A stretch of 64,000 nt of DNA, taken from contig JADJWN010000005.1 in assembly GCA_016716335.1 (NCBI GenBank), positions 1 to 64,000 of the forward strand, in the 5' to 3' direction. The notes beneath the pieces are model-generated. The model saw only the letters and a list, made by a program, of their open reading frames with translations. It did not search any database and had not been told where the DNA came from. The position numbers and the translations under genes are program-made. The stretch is from Saprospiraceae bacterium. Lineage in GTDB: Bacteria > Bacteroidota > Bacteroidia > Chitinophagales > Saprospiraceae. This document shows positions 19,351 to 29,946 of the stretch, one piece after another (positions within the stretch are counted from its first letter, which is position 1; every line of letters begins with the position of its first letter).

Positions 19351-20703
19351 CTATTTCTGCTTATTTTCACCGTTTTTTGCATTTCCTATCCAGATCAACC
19401 AGAATCCAATGAGACTGGCAGTAATGGATGCGGTAAGTATGCCTAATTTGGCCTGCACGATCAGGTCTGCCTGCTTGAATGCAAGATCGGTAATAAACAG
19501 CGACATTGTGAATCCTATGGCTGCCAGAAAACCGGCCCCGATCAGATGATAAATGTTCATACCTTCCGGAAGTCTAGCCCATTTCAGCCGTAACAGGAGC
19601 GCACTGATACCTACCACACCTATTACTTTGCCTATCAGCAATCCGCAGAAAATGCCGATGGCGAGCGGACTCAGGATTTGAGCGATGATATTTCCGGTCA
19701 GCGTGACACCTCCATTGGCGAGGGCAAATACGGGCATGATCACAAATGCTACCAGCGGATGCATGCTGTGTTCAAGCCGTTGCAGCGGAGTGAGTGCCTT
19801 TTTGCTCAGGTCTCTGATTTCTTCGAGTATATGCAGCTGTTCATCCGTGACTGTGGGTTCGTCATTGGGTTTTGCAGCCTTAAATTTTTCATGAAGGGCT
19901 GCAAGCTTGGCAGAATATACATCCTCAGGAATTTTAACTCTGGCAGGAATGGTGAAAGCAGCCAAAACCGCAGCGATAGTAGCATGGACACCTGACATCA
20001 GAAAAGCCAGCCAGAGACCTCCGATACCTAGTACTGCATAAAACAGGGTGTTGCGTACTCCGGTGACATTAGCCACAATAAGCAAAGCCATAAATACAGC
20101 CCCGGTGCCGAGACTCCACAGATTGATGCTTGAGGTGTAAAAAAACGCAATAACCAATACTGCTCCGATATCATCAGCGATGGCTAAGGCAGTGAGGAAT
20201 ATTTTGAGTGAAACGGGTACTTTATTGCCCATCAGGTACAAAACACCCAATGCAAAGGCGATATCTGTAGCCATAGGGATTCCCCAACCGTCTTCTGAGG
20301 GCATACCCGTATTGAACAACAGAAATATCAATGCAGGTATAACCATACCTCCGACTGCTGCCGCCACCGGAAGTAATGCATTGCGGGGATCAGACAATTC
20401 ACCCGCGATAATCTCCCGCTTGAGTTCAAGGCCCACCACAAAAAAGAAGACCGCCATCAATCCATCATTGATCCAGTGATGCAGATTTTTGGACAGGATA
20501 TAGTCCCCGAATCCTATGCTGAATTCCGTCTCCCAAAAATGATGGTAAGCCTCTGCCCATGGCGAATTGGAAATAATGAGTGCAACAGCTGCCGAAGTAA
20601 ACAAAATGATGCCACTCATGGTAGAATTACTGATGAATCGCTTGATGGGCTCGATAATCCACTTTTCAGCAGGAGCACTCGGGATAGGAGTATTCGCTGG
20701 CAT
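19351..20703 (-). CDS. nhaA: Na+/H+ antiporter NhaA
   Basis: The 450-residue inner-membrane protein exchanges Na+ or Li+ for H+. Characteristic stretches include LHHWINDGLMAVFFFVVGLELKREI, GWGIPMATDIAFALGVL, LKIFLTALAIADDIGAVLVIAFFYT (the Asp pair of the ion site) and LIGAGFLAAIGFTMSLFITDLAF. Length is somewhat above the E. coli protein because of an insertion around residues 250-300 that is charged and probably cytoplasmic. Frame intact; stand-alone gene. Confidence 0.95.
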   Translation of the reverse strand: MPANTPIPSAPAEKWIIEPIKRFISNSTMSGIILFTSAAVALIISNSPWAEAYHHFWETEFSIGFGDYILSKNLHHWINDGLMAVFFFVVGLELKREIIAGELSDPRNALLPVAAAVGGMVIPALIFLLFNTGMPSEDGWGIPMATDIAFALGVLYLMGNKVPVSLKIFLTALAIADDIGAVLVIAFFYTSSINLWSLGTGAVFMALLIVANVTGVRNTLFYAVLGIGGLWLAFLMSGVHATIAAVLAAFTIPARVKIPEDVYSAKLAALHEKFKAAKPNDEPTVTDEQLHILEEIRDLSKKALTPLQRLEHSMHPLVAFVIMPVFALANGGVTLTGNIIAQILSPLAIGIFCGLLIGKVIGVVGISALLLRLKWARLPEGMNIYHLIGAGFLAAIGFTMSLFITDLAFKQADLIVQAKLGILTASITASLIGFWLIWIGNAKNGENKQK

Positions 20704-20866
20704 AGCTATTTGATTTTTTCGTAATTTGATGTGGTAAAAATACTTTCCGATACCCTAAACTTAAAATCCTAAGCCGGAAAAAATGGATTTTGAGCTGAAA
20801 GACAGATTATTCAGTTTTAGATGGCGGTAATTATAACCTGCGTTTTCCATAAGCTTTAAAAAAACT

Positions 20867-20874
20867 TACCTTTG
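20867..20874 (+). promoter_or_regulatory. Candidate -7 element of the outer-membrane protein gene
   Basis: TACCTTTG matches TAnnTTTG and lies 26 nt before the ATG at 20901. Confidence 0.45.
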
Positions 20875-20900
20875 CAATAATAATCATAAAATACCTAGTC

Positions 20901-21911
20901 ATGAAATACCTGAATTTCCTCAGTCTGGCCGTAATGTGTCTGTATAGCCTGAATAATCTTTCTGCACAATCTGATGCAGCCATCCGTCTTGAAAACAATA
21001 AATTTTACATCTCCTACATACAGGATTATATTGAAGCTATGAAAATGAATACAGATTCTGCTCATATCCTGCAATTGCTGGATCAGATGGATGCATTGGC
21101 CCAACAGGTAAGTCAAGAACTGGATAAAATAGTGATAGAAGACGACATGCTGCCGGATACGGCTGAACAAAATGACAATTACAGCAGTGAGCAGGAAAAT
21201 AATCAGGGATATAAATGGCCCGACTATGAAGGCAAAAACGGTGGGTATGATAATGGAGGTAATGACAATGGATTCAATGTGCCGGGTCTTGATATATTCA
21301 ATAAGCGGATTAACACAAGTCTGCTGTTTCAGTTTGGACTCAATGGCCTGCAGAATAACAGTCAGATGAGGAGTAATATACCCATGCCAGAACTGAATAA
21401 CGGCAGAAGCTGGTTTTGGGAAATCGGTCTCATGAGAAAAATAAGATTAGGTAAGGAAAAGAACAGTACCCAATTTGTTTACGGACTAAGCTATCAAAGC
21501 AACAGATTCAGGTTGCAAAATGACCTGAGACTTACAGAGTCAGGCAATAATCCGCTTTTTGTGAGAGAAAACGGATTGCGCAATGACCCGACATTGGTAT
21601 TGGGATATATTACATTGCCTGTAGGTTTCCGCTTCAACTTTTCTGAGAAGTTCAGACTGGAGGCCGGCGCATATGCAGGTTACCGGGTGAGAGCTGTACA
21701 GCATCTGAGCAGAAAGACCGGTGATGAAACCACCCACGAGATGATATATGGCAACTGGAGACTCAACGACTGGATGTATGGTATAAGCGGAGGTGTAGGC
21801 CTCGGGGTATTCAACCTCATTGCCAAGTATAATCTGTCCAATATTTTTCGCAATAAATCAATTTATGAAATGTATCCCTTTATGCTGGGTACTTCGATAC
21901 GCCTGTTTTGA
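20901..21911 (+). CDS. Outer-membrane beta-barrel protein (PorT-like)
   Basis: The 336-residue protein has a signal peptide (MKYLNFLSLAVMCLYSLNNLSAQ), a helical region (~25-85), an acidic Gly/Asn-rich linker (~95-130), then a C-terminal half of alternating short strands such as FRFNFSEKFRLEAGAYAGYRVRAV. It ends with SIRLF, a terminal Phe as in outer-membrane barrels. The likely fold is an 8-stranded porin-like barrel; cargo or partner is unknown. The histidine kinase gene follows after 111 bp. Confidence 0.75.
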   Translation: MKYLNFLSLAVMCLYSLNNLSAQSDAAIRLENNKFYISYIQDYIEAMKMNTDSAHILQLLDQMDALAQQVSQELDKIVIEDDMLPDTAEQNDNYSSEQENNQGYKWPDYEGKNGGYDNGGNDNGFNVPGLDIFNKRINTSLLFQFGLNGLQNNSQMRSNIPMPELNNGRSWFWEIGLMRKIRLGKEKNSTQFVYGLSYQSNRFRLQNDLRLTESGNNPLFVRENGLRNDPTLVLGYITLPVGFRFNFSEKFRLEAGAYAGYRVRAVQHLSRKTGDETTHEMIYGNWRLNDWMYGISGGVGLGVFNLIAKYNLSNIFRNKSIYEMYPFMLGTSIRLF

Positions 21912-22022
21912 ATTCCGGAGTTTAATATCGGGACTTTACGTGGTTAGGCCGTCTTTATTCATTAAAGTAGCACCGGATGTGCAGGGTGATAAAATTTATT
22001 TTCAGAAGTGATAGCTGTGTAG

Positions 22023-23204
22023 ATGATAGCTGAAAAACAATATGTGTGGAAATGGTTGCTTGCACTGTTGGGTACAGTAATTCTGATTATTACTTTGCTG
22101 TATTCCAATTTTCTGGCCCGAAAGCTGAAAGAGAATGAAGAAAAAAATATCTACATTTTTAAGGAAGCATTGAAGGAGATCAACAATCTTCAGTTCAGTG
22201 ATGATCTGGAGGATGCAGATGAGATTTATGAGCAGCTGAACATGAATATTGCCCTTTTTGATACCATCATCCGTTCGTTTCCATTACCTATAATTCTTGA
22301 AGATGAAAACGGGGTGCTGGAAGGCCAGAATTTTTCCGGGAAGGAAAATACTGACCAGATATTTTTGAAAAGTAAAAAAATGGAATTTCTGCAGTCCGGA
22401 CAGGAAGCCATCAGTGGATTGAGCGGGCAGATTTATTATTTCAATTCACCCTTACTCCGGTATATCAAACTCTTCCCGATCGTACAGACCCTGCTCGTAA
22501 CTCTCTTTATCGGACTTGGATATTTCCTTTTCAGCACATCCCGCAGAGCAGAGCAAAACCGGGTTTGGGCCGGGATGGCAAAAGAGACAGCTCATCAGTT
22601 GGGCACTCCAATCAGTGCTATTTTGGGCTGGCTGGAATACCTGAGGGAGAAGTACAAAGACAGTCCTGAGGATCTTGATATAGTACAGGAGCTGCACAAG
22701 GATGTGGATCGTCTGGAACTGGTGGCAGACCGTTTTTCAAAAATTGGATCCGACCCTGTACTCGAAAGGTCAGATATCTATGAAGAGCTGGATGAAGTAA
22801 GGGCATATATTGAGCGTAGGGCTCCCAGAAAGGTGATTTTTGATTTTAAAAAGCCGGAGACACCTGTATTTGCTATGATCAACAAACATTTGTTTGCCTG
22901 GGTGATAGAAAATCTCATGCGCAACTCTCTGGATGCGATGGATGGCAAGGGTAAGATAAGCTGTGAAATCAGTACTACCGAAGATCATATATGGATAGAT
23001 CTGTCTGATACAGGTCATGGCATTCCGTCCAACAAGTTTCAATCCGTCTTTAAGCCCGGCTATTCCACCAAAAAAAGAGGTTGGGGACTCGGACTATCAT
23101 TGGCCAAGAGAATCATAGAAGAATATCATCGGGGCAAAATATTTGTAAAGGGCTCCAAACCTTATGAGCAAACCACTTTTACCATAAGGCTGAAGAAGGC
23201 TTAG
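22023..23204 (+). CDS. Membrane sensor histidine kinase (orphan)
   Basis: The 393-residue protein has two membrane segments (residues ~9-32 and ~148-168) around a ~115-residue periplasmic sensor region. The kinase core follows: H-box AKETAHQLGTPISAILGWLEYL (phospho-His), N-box ENLMRNSLDAMDGKG, G1 DTGHGIP, F-box-like FKPGYSTKKRG and G2 GWGLGLSLAKRI. It should autophosphorylate in response to an envelope signal and pass phosphate to a response regulator, but no receiver gene is adjacent. The stop overlaps the convergent pseudouridine synthase gene by 4 bp. Confidence 0.92.
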   Translation: MIAEKQYVWKWLLALLGTVILIITLLYSNFLARKLKENEEKNIYIFKEALKEINNLQFSDDLEDADEIYEQLNMNIALFDTIIRSFPLPIILEDENGVLEGQNFSGKENTDQIFLKSKKMEFLQSGQEAISGLSGQIYYFNSPLLRYIKLFPIVQTLLVTLFIGLGYFLFSTSRRAEQNRVWAGMAKETAHQLGTPISAILGWLEYLREKYKDSPEDLDIVQELHKDVDRLELVADRFSKIGSDPVLERSDIYEELDEVRAYIERRAPRKVIFDFKKPETPVFAMINKHLFAWVIENLMRNSLDAMDGKGKISCEISTTEDHIWIDLSDTGHGIPSNKFQSVFKPGYSTKKRGWGLGLSLAKRIIEEYHRGKIFVKGSKPYEQTTFTIRLKKA

Positions 23205-23896
23205 GCAGGCAAATTTTTGATCTCCTGCTCCGTCAATTCCCGCCATTGCCCATATTCCAATCCTTCCATTGTAAGGTGCATGATACGTACTCTGACCAAC
23301 TTCGTCACTTTGTAACCCAGATAACTGCACATCCTTCGTATTTGCCGGTTTAGTCCTTGTGTAAGAATTATCCGGAAGCTATAGGTATCCATCGGAAACA
23401 CCTCACAGGGAAGGGTGACGGTATCCAATATGGGCACACCCTGACGCATGGATTCCAGAAATTCATCCGTAATCATCTTATCCACTGTGACGATATACTC
23501 TTTTTCATGTTTGTTTTCTACCCGGAGTATTTTATTGACGATATTGCCGTTGTCAGTGAGAAGCAGCAAACCTTCGGAATCCTTGTCCAGTCTGCCCACC
23601 GGAAAAATTCGGTATGGCAGATTCAGATACTGCAGTACATTGTCCGGTTCTTCAGGATGTGTACTGCTGCTCACGCCGGCAGGTTTGTACAAAAGTATGT
23701 AACGGTAGCCGGCAGGTGGACTTATTACTTTGTTGTCCACTTTTACGACATCTCCGGGTTGAACCCTGTCACCCCGTTTTGCCTGTTTTCCATTGATGAA
23801 TGCCTTCCCTTCTTTAATCAGAATGTCTGCCTGTCTGCGGGAACACAGGCCACAGTCAGCGATGTACTTATTGATATTGATGCCACGTTCACTCAC
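23201..23896 (-). CDS. rRNA pseudouridine synthase, RsuA/RluF family
   Basis: The 231-residue protein has an N-terminal S4 RNA-binding domain (INKYIADCGLCSRRQADILIKEGKAFING) and a catalytic domain with GRLDKDSEGLLLLTDNG, in which the Asp is the nucleophile. The C-terminal LTQGLNRQIRRMCSYLGYKVTKLVRVRI is typical of RluF/RluB/RsuA. RluF-type (23S rRNA) specificity is likely from the LTQGLNRQIRRMC segment but is not certain. It lies 11 nt downstream of the LysM protein gene on the same strand, so co-transcription is likely. Confidence 0.9.
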   Translation of the reverse strand: MSERGININKYIADCGLCSRRQADILIKEGKAFINGKQAKRGDRVQPGDVVKVDNKVISPPAGYRYILLYKPAGVSSSTHPEEPDNVLQYLNLPYRIFPVGRLDKDSEGLLLLTDNGNIVNKILRVENKHEKEYIVTVDKMITDEFLESMRQGVPILDTVTLPCEVFPMDTYSFRIILTQGLNRQIRRMCSYLGYKVTKLVRVRIMHLTMEGLEYGQWRELTEQEIKNLPA

Positions 23897-23907
23897 AAGG
23901 AGCAGAA

Positions 23908-25050
23908 TTACTTGAGATTGCCCATGTTGATAAATACACTGCCCAGATGATCTACCTTTCTGTGCTTTGGGGTGTCTTTTTTGGATACATGCTTTTTAAG
24001 AGATATTTTCTCTCCGGGATAAGGCTCTGTACCTTCATCCATATTATTGCGTGCATACAGGCTTTCAAGTCTCAGGCCATATTGTTGAGAAATGTAAAAC
24101 ATGCTCTCACCCTCCTGTACCTTGTGCCATTCTGCATCTTTATTCACCCGTTTTTTCTTATTGAGATACACATGTGTGCCCGCGGGCAACAGGATGTCTT
24201 TACTGTCAAATTTTTCGTTGTATTCTATCAGGTCATACACGTCCATGTTCAGGGCTTTTGCCAGGGATTCCAGACTTTCCTTTCCTATTGCTTTGACCAT
24301 CGGTATGTCATTGATACTTTGTATCCTGTAGTCAGACCTCTTATAGCTCACCAGTGCCGGAGTATTCTCTTTAGATGCTGTCTCTCTGATTTTGGCTGTG
24401 CTTTTATCAGCTTTAGGGTCAGATGGATATTTGATTTCTGACTCTTTTTTTACGTTGCTATTTTCGGCAATGACCGCCGTCTCAGGATAAGCAGGCTTGA
24501 TGAGCACAGGTTCATCGTATTTGTATAGTTGGTATGTCTCTATCAGTCTGATGAGTTTTTCCGGATATTTGGGATCTGTGGCATAGCCCGCAAACTTCAG
24601 CCCATTGGCCCATGATACATAATCTGTGGCAGGATATTCAAAAAGAAAACCATATCTTGACTTTTTAGCCGGATTGAGCAAAAATTCAGAATGTGCCCGG
24701 TAAGACTCTTCCGCACTGGAAAAGACCCTGAAACAGCTTTCGACCAGCATACCTTCTTCATCAGAGTCATCATCATATTTCATAAATGTATCGCCTGTCC
24801 AGTCCCTTCCACATTTGATACCGAAATGATTATTGGCTTTGTTGGCCAGATCACTCCTGCCCCAGTCAGATTCGAGCAATCCCTGAGCGAGCTTTATGCT
24901 TGCCGGAATGCCGGTGCTTCTCATTTCTCTTATGGCTATGTCCTTATATTGTTGTACATATTGCTCAATAAGCTTTTTATTGCCAAAGAGACCTGTACTG
25001 ATGACCAAACAGAATAATTGCGGCAGAACTTTTCGCATTCTCATACACAT
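23908..25050 (-). CDS. Secreted glucosaminidase (GH73-like) with two LysM domains
   Basis: The 380-residue protein has a signal peptide (start region MRKVLPQLFCLVISTGLFG, three in-frame ATG choices). The N-acetylglucosaminidase domain (~30-185) includes GIPASIKLAQGLLESDWGRSDLANKANNHFGIKC, where the Glu in LLESDWG is the expected catalytic acid, and YVSWANGLKFAGYATDPKYPEKLIRLIETY. Two peptidoglycan-binding LysM repeats follow, ~245-300 and ~310-355 (WHKVQEGESMFYISQQYGL). It cleaves peptidoglycan glycan strands during growth or division. Confidence 0.9.
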   Translation of the reverse strand: MCMRMRKVLPQLFCLVISTGLFGNKKLIEQYVQQYKDIAIREMRSTGIPASIKLAQGLLESDWGRSDLANKANNHFGIKCGRDWTGDTFMKYDDDSDEEGMLVESCFRVFSSAEESYRAHSEFLLNPAKKSRYGFLFEYPATDYVSWANGLKFAGYATDPKYPEKLIRLIETYQLYKYDEPVLIKPAYPETAVIAENSNVKKESEIKYPSDPKADKSTAKIRETASKENTPALVSYKRSDYRIQSINDIPMVKAIGKESLESLAKALNMDVYDLIEYNEKFDSKDILLPAGTHVYLNKKKRVNKDAEWHKVQEGESMFYISQQYGLRLESLYARNNMDEGTEPYPGEKISLKKHVSKKDTPKHRKVDHLGSVFINMGNLK

Positions 25051-25209
25051 TAAAAAATTGTTTAATATGTTTTAAACAAATACTGTTCCGAAAACTCCCA
25101 TAACGAAAATTTTAACACTTTTTGTCTGCACTACCTCATTCAAAAATTGTAATGTGTTTTGTATTTCGGATATCAAAACTTTGCCTATTCTTGTCATAAA
25201 AAGAGTGGT

Positions 25210-26086
25210 ATGTCACAGTATGTTGATTTTTCACCGGTGATAGCCGGAGTAATGCGTTGGGGTATCTGGGGAGCAAGGCTGGATACGGATGCCATGGCCC
25301 ATATGATCAGCTCCTGTGTGGAGATGGGGGTAAGTAGTTTTGACCATGCAGATATCTACGGGGACTACACGACAGAAGAAGAATTTGGCCGGGCTTTCAA
25401 AAAATCCGGGATCGCCAGAGACAAAATACAACTTATCACCAAGTGCGGCATCATGCGTCCCTGTCTTCAGCGACCTGAATACAAAGTGAAACACTATAAC
25501 ACTTCCAAAGAACATATCACACAGTCAGTGCATCAATCCCTGAAGAATCTCAGAACTGATTATCTTGATGTATTGCTCATTCACCGGCCGAGCCCCTTTG
25601 ATGCTCTATGAGGAGATTGCCGCTGCATTCAGCAGACTGGCAGAGTCAGGCATGGTGAGGGCATTCGGTGTGTCCAACTTTCTGCCACATCAGACCGATA
25701 TGCTTGCTGCTTGTTTTCCGTTGGTGACCAATCAGGTTGAATTTTCACTTGTACATACAGCTCCTTTGTATGATGGTACCACAGAGTCCTGCCAGAGAAA
25801 CAGGATGAAGATTACCGCATGGTCACCTTTGGGAGGAAAGACCCTTTTTGATGGAGGTCGGGATGACCTGATGAGAAAGCTTACCGATTATGCCGAGGCA
25901 CATGGCTGGACATTTGTGCAGATGGCACTTGCCTTTCTACTCCACCATCCTGCCGGAATCATCCCGGTCATCGGCACTTCAAGGGTAGATGGAGTCAGGG
26001 AATCAGTGGAGTCTCTTAGAATAAAAATGACAGATGAACAATGGTTTGAGATCCTGCGGATTGTGAATGGTAAGGACGTCCCATGA
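25210..26086 (+). CDS. Aldo/keto reductase, one frameshift
   Basis: The start at 25210 gives MSQYVDFSPVIAGVMRWG. Family features follow: FDHADIYGDYTTEEEFG (catalytic Asp/Tyr), LITKCGI, LDVLLIHRPSP (His), VRAFGVSNFLPHQ, VTNQVEFS and ITAWSPLGGK, with the NADPH-binding IIPVIGTSRVDGVRESVES. The frame breaks in the TTT run at 25597-25599: one T fewer restores HRPSPLMLYEEIAAAF and a 291-residue protein, the normal size for YdhF-type reductases. It would reduce an aldehyde or ketone with NADPH; substrate unknown. Confidence 0.87.
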
Positions 26087-26125
26087 TAAGCACGTCATAT
26101 GAATTTCTGTCTGGATGCATATATA

Positions 26126-26158
26126 TTTGATAAAGAACTGCAGGTAGCAGTATATTTG
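26126..26158 (+). promoter_or_regulatory. Promoter of metH
   Basis: TTTG at 26126-26129 and TATATTTG at 26151-26158, with a 21-nt spacer, fit the Bacteroidota -33/-7 consensus. The metH ATG follows 16 nt after the -7 element. I saw no obvious cobalamin riboswitch in the short gap. Confidence 0.5.
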
Positions 26159-26174
26159 CAACTTTCATACACTT

Positions 26175-29100
26175 ATGCTGCATAAGATCATCAGAGAAAG
26201 AATACTCGTACTGGATGGAGCCATGGGTACGATGATCCAGAGGTACAAACTGAAAGAGGAGGATTACCGCGGAGACAGATTCAGAAATCATACGCATGAT
26301 CTCAAAGGCAATAATGATCTTTTATCCCTTACAAGGCCTGACATTATCAGGGACATTCATGTGGCCTATCTGGAAGCAGGTGCAGATATCATTGAGACAA
26401 ATACATTTAATGGTACCCGGATCTCCCAAAGTGATTATCATCTGGAGGATTATGTATATGAATTGAATGCAGCCTCCGCAGCTTTGGCAAAACAGGCTGC
26501 TGATGAGTTCACCCGGAAAATCCGGACAAACCCCGTTTTGTAGCAGGAGCCATGGGCCCACGAATAAAACCGCCTCATTGTCTCCAGACGTAAATAATCC
26601 CGGGTACAGGGCTGTAACCTTCGATGAGCTGGTGGCCAACTATTATGAACAGGCCTGCGGGTTGGTGGACGGAGGGGTGGACATTCTGCTGGTGGAGACG
26701 GTTTTTGATACCTTAAATTGTAAAGCAGCACTTTTTGCCATACAGAATCTGAAGGAAGAGAGAGGGCTGGATATTCCGGTCATGGTTTCCGGTACCATTA
26801 CAGATGCCAGCGGTCGCACCCTCAGTGGTCAGACGCCTGAAGCATTTTACATATCTGTCAGTCATGGCAACCTCTTCAGTGTCGGGCTGAATTGTGCCTT
26901 GGGCCCCAAAGAACTGAAGCCACACCTCAAATCCCTGAGCAATATTGCAGACTGTTATGTGAGTGCATACCCCAATGCAGGACTACCCAACGAACTGGGG
27001 GGCTATGATCAATCACCCGAAGAAATGAAATCCTTTATCCGGGAATATATCGAAGATGGACTTGTCAATATAGTTGGCGGCTGTTGTGGTACCACACCTG
27101 AGCATATCAGACTTATGGCAGAGGTAGTGCAAGGTATCAGACCCCGGAAATTACCGCAAAAATCGGGATTGACAAAATTGGCTGGATTGGAGCCCCTGAT
27201 TTTCAGGGAAAATCTCAACTTTGTCAATATCGGGGAGCGTACAAATGTGACCGGTTCGAGAAAATTTGCCCGACTTATCAGGGAGAAAAACTATACTGAG
27301 GCCCTGAGCATCGCATTGCAGCAGGTGGAAAACGGAGCTCAAATCATAGATGTAAATATGGATGAGGGTTTGCTAGACTCAGAGCAGGCAATGCAGGAGT
27401 TTCTCAATCTGGTTATGTCTGAACCCGAAATTGCGAGAGTACCGGTAATGATTGATTCCTCCAGATGGAGTGTGATTGAGTCCGGCCTGAAGTGCGTACA
27501 GGGCAAATGCATTGTAAACTCCATATCGCTCAAGGAAGGTGAGGCAGAGTTCAAAAGGCAGGCACTCTTAGCCCGTAAATATGGGGCTGCCGTGGTGGTC
27601 ATGGCATTTGATGAAGCAGGGCAGGCAGACACGATTGACAGAAAAGTGCAGATTTGTAAAAGAGCATACGGCATACTTACAGGGGAATTGTCTTACAGCC
27701 CGGAAGATATCATATTTGATCCCAACATTTTTGCTGTGGCCACCGGTATTGCGGAGCATAATGACTATGCCGTAAATTTTATTGAAGCTACCCGCATCAT
27801 CAAGCAACAGTGTCCGGGAGCTAAAATCAGCGGCGGGGTAAGCAATATTTCCTTTGCATTCCGTGGCAATGAAAAGGTAAGAGAAGCCATGCATTCAGCA
27901 TTTTTATATCATGCCATAAAGGCCGGCATGGATATGGGTATTGTGAATGCGGGTATGATCGAGGTGTATGAGGAGATTGATAAGGAATTGTTGGTATTGG
28001 TAGAGGATGTACTCTTCAACCGGCACGAAAAAGCTACAGAAGCATTGATCCGATATGCGGAGCACTCCACCGGAGAAGGTAAGACATTGCAGAGAGATGA
28101 ACAATGGCGTACCCTGGACGTGGAAGAGCGATTGGCACATGCACTGATCAAGGGCATCACCGACTATATAGAAACAGATACAGCCGAGGCTCTGGAAAAA
28201 TATACTTCACCGCTCAAAGTGATAGAGGGGCCGCTCATGAATGGTATGAATATCGTGGGAGATCTTTTTGGCGAAGGCAAAATGTTTTTACCTCAGGTTG
28301 TAAAAAGTGCCCGGGTGATGAAAAAGGCAGTAGCATGGCTGACTCCCTACATCGAGGCACAAAAATCTGAGGATAGTGTACAGACGAAAGGTAAAATCCT
28401 GCTGGCCACAGTCAAGGGTGATGTGCATGATATCGGCAAGAATATTGTAGGTGTGGTATTGGGATGTAATAATTATGAGATTATTGACCTTGGGGTAATG
28501 GTGCCGGCAGAGAAGATTCTGACAGAGGCAGAAAGTAAGAAGGTGGATATCATAGGACTGAGCGGGTTGATTACGCCCTCATTGGATGAAATGGTGTATG
28601 TCGCAGCAGAAATGCAAAGACGAAATATGCAGATACCCTTGCTGATCGGCGGAGCTACGACATCTAAAACGCACACTGCTTTAAAAATCGAACCTCAATA
28701 TACCAATGCACCGGTCATTTATGTACAGGACGCCGGCAGGAGTGTGGGCGTAGCCAGCAATTTACTTACAGAAAATCAAGATATCCGCAGTCAGTTTATT
28801 GCATCAATAAAAAAAGAATACAGAGATATCCGGGAGAAACGAAACAGTGGTCAGGATTTTAAGACCTATGTTTCCATTGATTTTGCCCGTGCAAACAAGT
28901 TTGCTCCGGATTGGAATACATACATCCCACCGGTACCGGCACATAAAGGTATCCATGTATTCAGGGACTTGGATCTGAAGGAAATCAGTCAGTACATAGA
29001 TTGGACTCCCTTTTTCAGCAGTTGGCAACTTAAAGGTAAGTATCCGGATATTTTTGAAGATGTAATCGTGGGAAAGGAAGCACGGGAACTCTTTGTCACT

Positions 29101-29841
29101 GCTCAGGAGATGCTTGAACTCATTATAGCAGAAAAAAGATTGGAGGCCAGGGCTGTTGCAGGTGTTTTCAGTGCAAATGCAGAGGGAGATGATGTAATAC
29201 TGACTGACGGGGATGGCAGAGAAATTGTTAGGCTTCACTTTCTGAGACAGCAGCGTGAAAAAGCGAAAGGTCAGCCGTACTACTGTCTCAGTGATTTTAT
29301 TGCTCCATTGCACTCCGGAATCAGCGACTATATGGGAGCTTTTGCAGTGACAGCGGGTATCGGCCTGGAAAAGTGGGTCAGTTATTATGAGTCCTGTCAT
29401 GATGATTTCAGTGCTATCATGATGAAGGCATTGGCAGACCGGCTTGCAGAAGCACTGGCCGAGTGGATGCATCAGAAGGTCCGACGTGAAATATGGGCAT
29501 ATGCCCCTGCTGAAAATCTGGATAACGAAGCTTTGATAGCAGAAAAATACAGAGGCATCCGGCCTGCTCCGGGATATCCGGCATGTCCCGACCATACTGA
29601 AAAGGAAAGTCTCTGGAAGTTGCTGGATGTCGCGAGGCATACCGGGATGTATCTGACTGAAAGTAAGGCGATGTATCCTGCTGCTTCCGTCAGCGGATGG
29701 TATATGGCCCATCCGGAAGCGATATATTTCGGATTGGGACAGATCGCTGAAGATCAGGTTGTAGATTATGCACAGCGGAAAGGAATGCAAAAATCTGAAG
29801 TGCAACGTTGGTTGGCACCGAATTTGAGCTATGATTTATAA
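26175..29841 (+). CDS. metH: Cobalamin-dependent methionine synthase, two frameshifts near the N terminus
   Basis: The protein shows the whole MetH architecture: homocysteine-binding domain (LDGAMGTMIQ, later NIVGGCCGTTPEHI with zinc Cys), pterin-binding domain (NIGERTNVTGSRKFARLI), cobalamin domain (TVKGDVHDIGKNIVGVVLGCNNY, DxHxxG) and C-terminal activation domain (GIRPAPGYPACPDHTEK, S-adenosylmethionine binding). It transfers methyl from 5-methyltetrahydrofolate to homocysteine. Two single-base losses break the frame: an A in the run at 26517-26520 and a C at 26557-26559. Corrected, the sequence reads TRKNPDKPRFVAGAMGPTNK and the protein is about 1222 residues, close to the 1227 of E. coli. 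Confidence 0.95.
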
Positions 29842-29946
29842 TATCCATGCTGTGTGTACGTTTTGTAGCGGATGCACGGCCTTTATTTGTTGAACTTATA
29901 GGATAGGTAACAGTTAGTTAAATTGGCAAAATCTAAATTACGGCAC

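Noticed and set aside
26175..26543. A separate short homocysteine methyltransferase gene before metH
   Set aside because: The sequence is the N terminus of MetH, and the rest of the same domain continues after two single-base shifts.
28804..29805. 333-codon minus-strand ORF opposite the end of metH
   Set aside because: The + strand encodes the MetH activation domain throughout; the antisense frame is a shadow of its codon use.
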